Positions 5,205 to 7,757 of a DNA stretch of 7,757 nucleotides are shown here, one piece after another (positions within the stretch are counted from its first letter, which is position 1; every line of letters starts with the position of its first letter). Made by a program: the position numbers and the translations under genes. The DNA comes from Mycobacteriaceae bacterium. GTDB lineage: Bacteria > Actinomycetota > Actinomycetes > Mycobacteriales > Mycobacteriaceae. The notes under the pieces are model-generated. The model was not told the origin of the DNA and searched no databases. It worked only from the letters and a program-made list of their open reading frames with translations. The stretch is taken from contig JABFVX010000116.1 in assembly GCA_013362555.1 (NCBI GenBank), positions 1-7,757 on the forward strand, in the 5' to 3' direction.

Positions 5205-5927
5205 TCATTCCGCGCCGGCGGCAATGCCTTTGAGGATGATCCGGAGCCGGGTGTCGAAGGAGTCGTCCGGCGAGGGAGGGGCGGTGTCGGGCTTGCCGTA
5301 GGCCGTGTAGCGGCGGTGCATCCGCGGGAACGGGCGACTGGCCTGCGCGGCCGTGGGCAGGAAGCGCTGCATCCAGTCCGAGATCGACGAACCGGCGCGC
5401 GACAGCGTGTTGAGGAACGCGGCCTCGGCGCCCGCAGAGCCGATGATGAAGCAGGACACCACATTCGCCGCGTCGTCGGCGTCGTCGTCGCTGAAGCCGA
5501 CGTCCTCGAAGATACCCAGCATCGAATCCGAGATCCGCAGCATGTTCGGTCCGATGTTCATCGACGCCACCTCCCCGAACAGCGGCGATACCCAGGGATG
5601 GCGCAGAATCATCGCCCGGAACTGGCGTGACACCTCAAGCACGCGCTCCTGCCAGTCCCCGTCGGCGGGGGCGGACGGAATCTCCCCCATCACCTGGTCC
5701 AGGACCAGTTCCAACAGCTCCTCTTTATTGGTGACGTGGGTGTAGAGCGAGGTTGCGCCCGCGTTCAACCGGGCGCCGAGCTTGCGCATGCTCAGCGCGG
5801 CCACGCCTTCGGTGTCCAGCAGCGCGATGGCCTCGGCCACGATGTGGTCCCGGCTCAAGGCCGGCTGCTCGCGCCTGCGTTTTTCCGGCCGCGCCCAGAC
5901 GGACGGAATCTGTTCCTCGACCGCCAC
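5205..5927 (-). CDS. TetR-family transcriptional regulator
   Basis: A cytoplasmic one-component repressor, probably ligand-responsive. The 240-residue product has a basic N-terminal stretch and a typical TetR DNA-binding domain at about 24-80: LSRDHIVAEAIALLDTEG, then the helix-turn-helix LSMRKLGARLNAGATSLYTHVTNKEELLELVLD. The C-terminal ligand and dimer domain contains DWQERVLEVSRQFRAMILRHPWVSPLF, a pattern of the tetracycline-repressor-like C-terminal class. The GTG at 5927 is preceded by a near-perfect AAAGGAGG five bases upstream, which fixes the start. It is divergent from the DHA2 efflux gene across 233 bases holding several dyads, the classic layout of a repressor controlling its pump. 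Its stop is two bases from the repeat that separates it from the symporter gene. The ligand is unknown. Confidence 0.92.
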   Translation of the reverse strand: MAVEEQIPSVWARPEKRRREQPALSRDHIVAEAIALLDTEGVAALSMRKLGARLNAGATSLYTHVTNKEELLELVLDQVMGEIPSAPADGDWQERVLEVSRQFRAMILRHPWVSPLFGEVASMNIGPNMLRISDSMLGIFEDVGFSDDDADDAANVVSCFIIGSAGAEAAFLNTLSRAGSSISDWMQRFLPTAAQASRPFPRMHRRYTAYGKPDTAPPSPDDSFDTRLRIILKGIAAGAE

Positions 5928-5932
5928 CGCGG

Positions 5933-5940
5933 CCTCCTTT
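5933..5940 (-). promoter_or_regulatory. Strong ribosome binding site of the TetR gene
   Basis: AAAGGAGG on the minus strand, five bases before the GTG at 5927. It decides that start over other candidates and contrasts with the leaderless-looking genes at the left of the window. Confidence 0.85.
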
Positions 5941-6160
5941 CAACGGCACCGCTCCCCGAGTCCCTGCGATGGTAGGCGAGCCGCCTGCCCGGGCCGCCGC
6001 TGCGCGGCGCTTCGGCTTGTTCGTCCAGCTTAGCGGGTACGACGCACGTCGTGCGCCAACAATAACGCCGTACGTATTGCGTACATCGTTCCTTATACGT
6101 ACAGTGTTCGTCATAGCGCACAGAGTGCGCCTAATGAGAAAGACATCTAGAGGGGCTCAC
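5941..6160. promoter_or_regulatory. Divergent regulatory region between TetR and DHA2 efflux genes
   Basis: A non-coding stretch with an A/T-richer core (about 6058-6120) holding dyads. GTACGTAT (6070-6077) is inverted as ATACGTAC (6095-6102), and a tighter dyad GTACG-N5-CGTAC lies at 6070-6084. ACGACGCACGTCGT occupies 6039-6052 with overlapping GCAC-GTC-GTGC to 6054. GCGCAC-AGA-GTGCGC (6116-6130) lies in what would be the efflux mRNA leader. A possible rightward -10 box TATACG (6094-6099) is overlapped by the 6095-6102 arm, so a protein bound there would repress the pump. The GTACGTAT pair is the best candidate for the TetR operator; this is inference. No convincing -35 box or tetR promoter was found. 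Confidence 0.55.
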
Positions 6161-7729
6161 ATGACCGCGACGACTCCGGCGGACACCGCGCCGAACTACC
6201 ACACCTCGGGCACACCCGAAATCCCAGCGCGCAACCCGCGGCGCTGGTGGATCCTGCTGGTGCTGTGCCTCTGCGCACTCGTGCTGATGCTGGACAACCT
6301 GATCCTCAACGTGGCGATCCCGCAGATCGCCGGGGATCTGGACGCGGGCGCCCAGGACATCCAGTGGATGATCGACTCCTACATTCTGGTGTTCGCCGGG
6401 CTGCTGCTCACGGCGGGCAGCCTGTCCGACCGCTTCGGCCGCCGCAGGCTGATGCTGATCGGCCTGACGTTGTTCGGCGGATCCTCGCTGATCGCGGCCC
6501 TGGCATCCAGTCCGGCGGAGCTGATCGGCGCCCGGGCGCTGATGGGCATCGGCGGCGCGCTGATCATGCCCGCCACGCTGTCCATCCTGATCACCGTGTT
6601 CGACGACGAGGAGCGCCCGAAGGCCATGGGCGCGCTGGCGGGCGTCTCGGTGCTCGGCATGGTCGGCGGTCCGCTGCTGGGCGGCCAGATGCTGGCGCAT
6701 TTCTGGTGGGGTTCGATCTTCCTGATCAACGTGCCGGTGGCGGCACTGGCGGCACTGGCCTGCATCACCCTCATGCCGGAGTCGAAGGGCCCGTGGCGCA
6801 AGCCGGATTTCGCCGGAATGGCACTGTCGGTCGTCAGCATGACCGCGCTGGTGTGGACCATCATCGAGTGGCCGACGCACGGCATCGACGAGCGCCCGAC
6901 ACAGATCTCGCTCGGCATCGCCGTGGTGGGCCTGATCGCGTTCGTCATCCGAGAGTTGACCACCGACTCCCCCATGGTTCCGATGGGCCTGTTCCGCAAC
7001 CGCACCTTCACCGGCTCCAGCTTCTCGATGGTGCTGATGACCTTTGCCAACGGCGGCCTGCTGCTCGTACTCACCCAGTACCTGCAGTACGTGCTGGAGT
7101 ACTCGCCCACCAAGACCGGCCTGTCGTTCACCCCGCTGGCCATCGCGGTGCTGATCTTCAACGGCCTGGCCGCCGCGTTGGCCAAGAAGCTGGGCAACAA
7201 CATCGTGGCATCAGCAGGCCTCGCGGTGATCGCGAGCGGGTTCGGGCTGCTGTCCACGCTGGAGGTCGGCGACGGGTTCTGGCTGCCCGCGACCGCGATG
7301 GCCGTCATGGGCGCAGGCATGGGCATGGTGATGCCGACCGCGATGGCGGCGCTGATGAGCGCCATTCCGGGCGAGCACGCCGGGGTCGGCTCGGCACTGA
7401 ACGACACCATCCAGCAGGCGGGCGGCGCGCTCGGCGTCGCGGTCCTGGGATCGGTGCTGGCGAGCACCTTCACCGACACGATGCCCGAGTCCGCGCCCGC
7501 CGCGGCCAAGCACTCGGTCGGCGAGGCGCTCGCGGTGGCCAAGACCACCGGCGACGCCGGCCTGGTCGACTCGGCCCGCGAGGCGTTCACCTCGGCGATG
7601 TCCACCACCTTCGTCGCGGGCGCCGTCAGCGTCCTGGGCGCGGCGGTCCTGGCCCTGGTCCTGATGCGCGGCAAGGCCGCCGCCGAGTCCGCGGATCCCG
7701 ACCGGTCCGAGGTCCCCGTGGCAGTCTGA
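6161..7729 (+). CDS. DHA2-family (14-helix) MFS multidrug efflux transporter
   Basis: An inner-membrane proton-driven drug exporter of the DHA2 group (EmrB/QacA/SmvA-like). The 522-residue product has a polar N-terminal tail of about 28 residues. Then follow the first helix with LDNLILNVAIPQI (44-56, the DHA2 LDxTxVNVALP motif with Leu where Thr is usual), motif A GSLSDRFGRRR (86-96) and the antiporter motif C GVSVLGMVGGPLLGG (161-175). A long loop before the last helix (PESAPAAAKHSVGEALAVAK onward) is typical of the group. Fourteen helices are expected and the length is normal. The ATG at 6161 has AGGGG five bases upstream; the in-frame ATG at 6134 has no ribosome site and sits beside a dyad. 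The divergent TetR gene is the probable repressor. The substrate cannot be inferred. Confidence 0.92.
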   Translation: MTATTPADTAPNYHTSGTPEIPARNPRRWWILLVLCLCALVLMLDNLILNVAIPQIAGDLDAGAQDIQWMIDSYILVFAGLLLTAGSLSDRFGRRRLMLIGLTLFGGSSLIAALASSPAELIGARALMGIGGALIMPATLSILITVFDDEERPKAMGALAGVSVLGMVGGPLLGGQMLAHFWWGSIFLINVPVAALAALACITLMPESKGPWRKPDFAGMALSVVSMTALVWTIIEWPTHGIDERPTQISLGIAVVGLIAFVIRELTTDSPMVPMGLFRNRTFTGSSFSMVLMTFANGGLLLVLTQYLQYVLEYSPTKTGLSFTPLAIAVLIFNGLAAALAKKLGNNIVASAGLAVIASGFGLLSTLEVGDGFWLPATAMAVMGAGMGMVMPTAMAALMSAIPGEHAGVGSALNDTIQQAGGALGVAVLGSVLASTFTDTMPESAPAAAKHSVGEALAVAKTTGDAGLVDSAREAFTSAMSTTFVAGAVSVLGAAVLALVLMRGKAAAESADPDRSEVPVAV

Positions 7730-7731
7730 TC

Positions 7732-7757
7732 CACACCCGTATCGCGCGTTCACACCC
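7732..7757. repeat. Partial family B palindrome, cut by the window end
   Basis: These last 26 bases match 3659-3684 of the 66-bp palindrome at 21 of 26 positions (CACACCCGT, then CGCG, then ACACCC). They begin two bases after the stop of the efflux gene, the same placement relative to a gene end. The partner arm, if present, lies outside the window. Confidence 0.5.

Noticed and set aside
5753..6160. N-terminal extension of the DHA2 transporter to 5753
   Set aside because: It would run over the tetR start and the regulatory region; the ATG at 6161 has a good ribosome site and gives a normal DHA2 N-terminus.
1..7757. CRISPR array, tRNA, rRNA, insertion sequence or transposase
   Set aside because: No regularly spaced direct repeats, no tRNA-like cloverleaf and no transposase frame were seen; the only repeats are the two palindrome families described.

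Overview
The window is strongly G+C-rich, with G/C-biased third codon positions, GTG starts and leaderless-looking promoters. Together with a ClpC2-type protein and a mycobacterial-type glutamine-dependent NAD synthetase, this points to an actinobacterium of the order Mycobacteriales. Nocardia or a close relative is my best guess; this is an inference from remembered protein families, not a database match.

Layout, left to right. (1) 68-361 (+): a small membrane-anchored, cysteine-rich protein of unknown function, read from what looks like a leaderless promoter. (2) 373-423: a hairpin repeat between convergent genes. (3) 431-1165 (-): a ClpC2-like protein, made of a helix-turn-helix followed by a double Clp_N domain. 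(4) 1166-1228: a compact divergent promoter with two 19-bp operators of the same design. (5) 1229-1546 (+): a 105-residue protein of unknown function controlled from the same site. (6) 1548-1598: a second copy of the hairpin repeat. (7) 1647-3647 (+): a two-domain NAD synthetase. (8) 3656-3721: a perfect 66-bp palindrome between convergent genes. (9) 3723-5027 (-): a transporter of the metabolite:H+ symporter type. (10) 5076-5202: a third, expanded copy of the hairpin repeat. (11) 5205-5927 (-): a TetR-family regulator. (12) 5928-6160: a divergent regulatory region with several dyads. (13) 6161-7729 (+): a 14-helix DHA2 drug-efflux transporter. (14) The last 26 bases look like the start of another palindrome related to the one at 3656-3721.

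Two regulatory modules stand out. In the first, the ClpC2-like protein probably binds the two operators over its own promoter and that of the 105-residue gene. Mycobacterial ClpC2 is known as an autorepressing decoy that mimics the ClpC1 N-terminal domain and captures ClpC1-targeting antibiotics such as cyclomarin. The shared control makes the 105-residue protein a candidate partner in that response. In the second, the TetR regulator probably controls the divergent efflux pump, and perhaps also the symporter downstream of it on the same strand. NAD synthetase is a metabolic gene with no clear functional link to its neighbours. Two families of intergenic inverted repeats punctuate gene ends throughout, probably acting as terminators or as mobile palindromic units.
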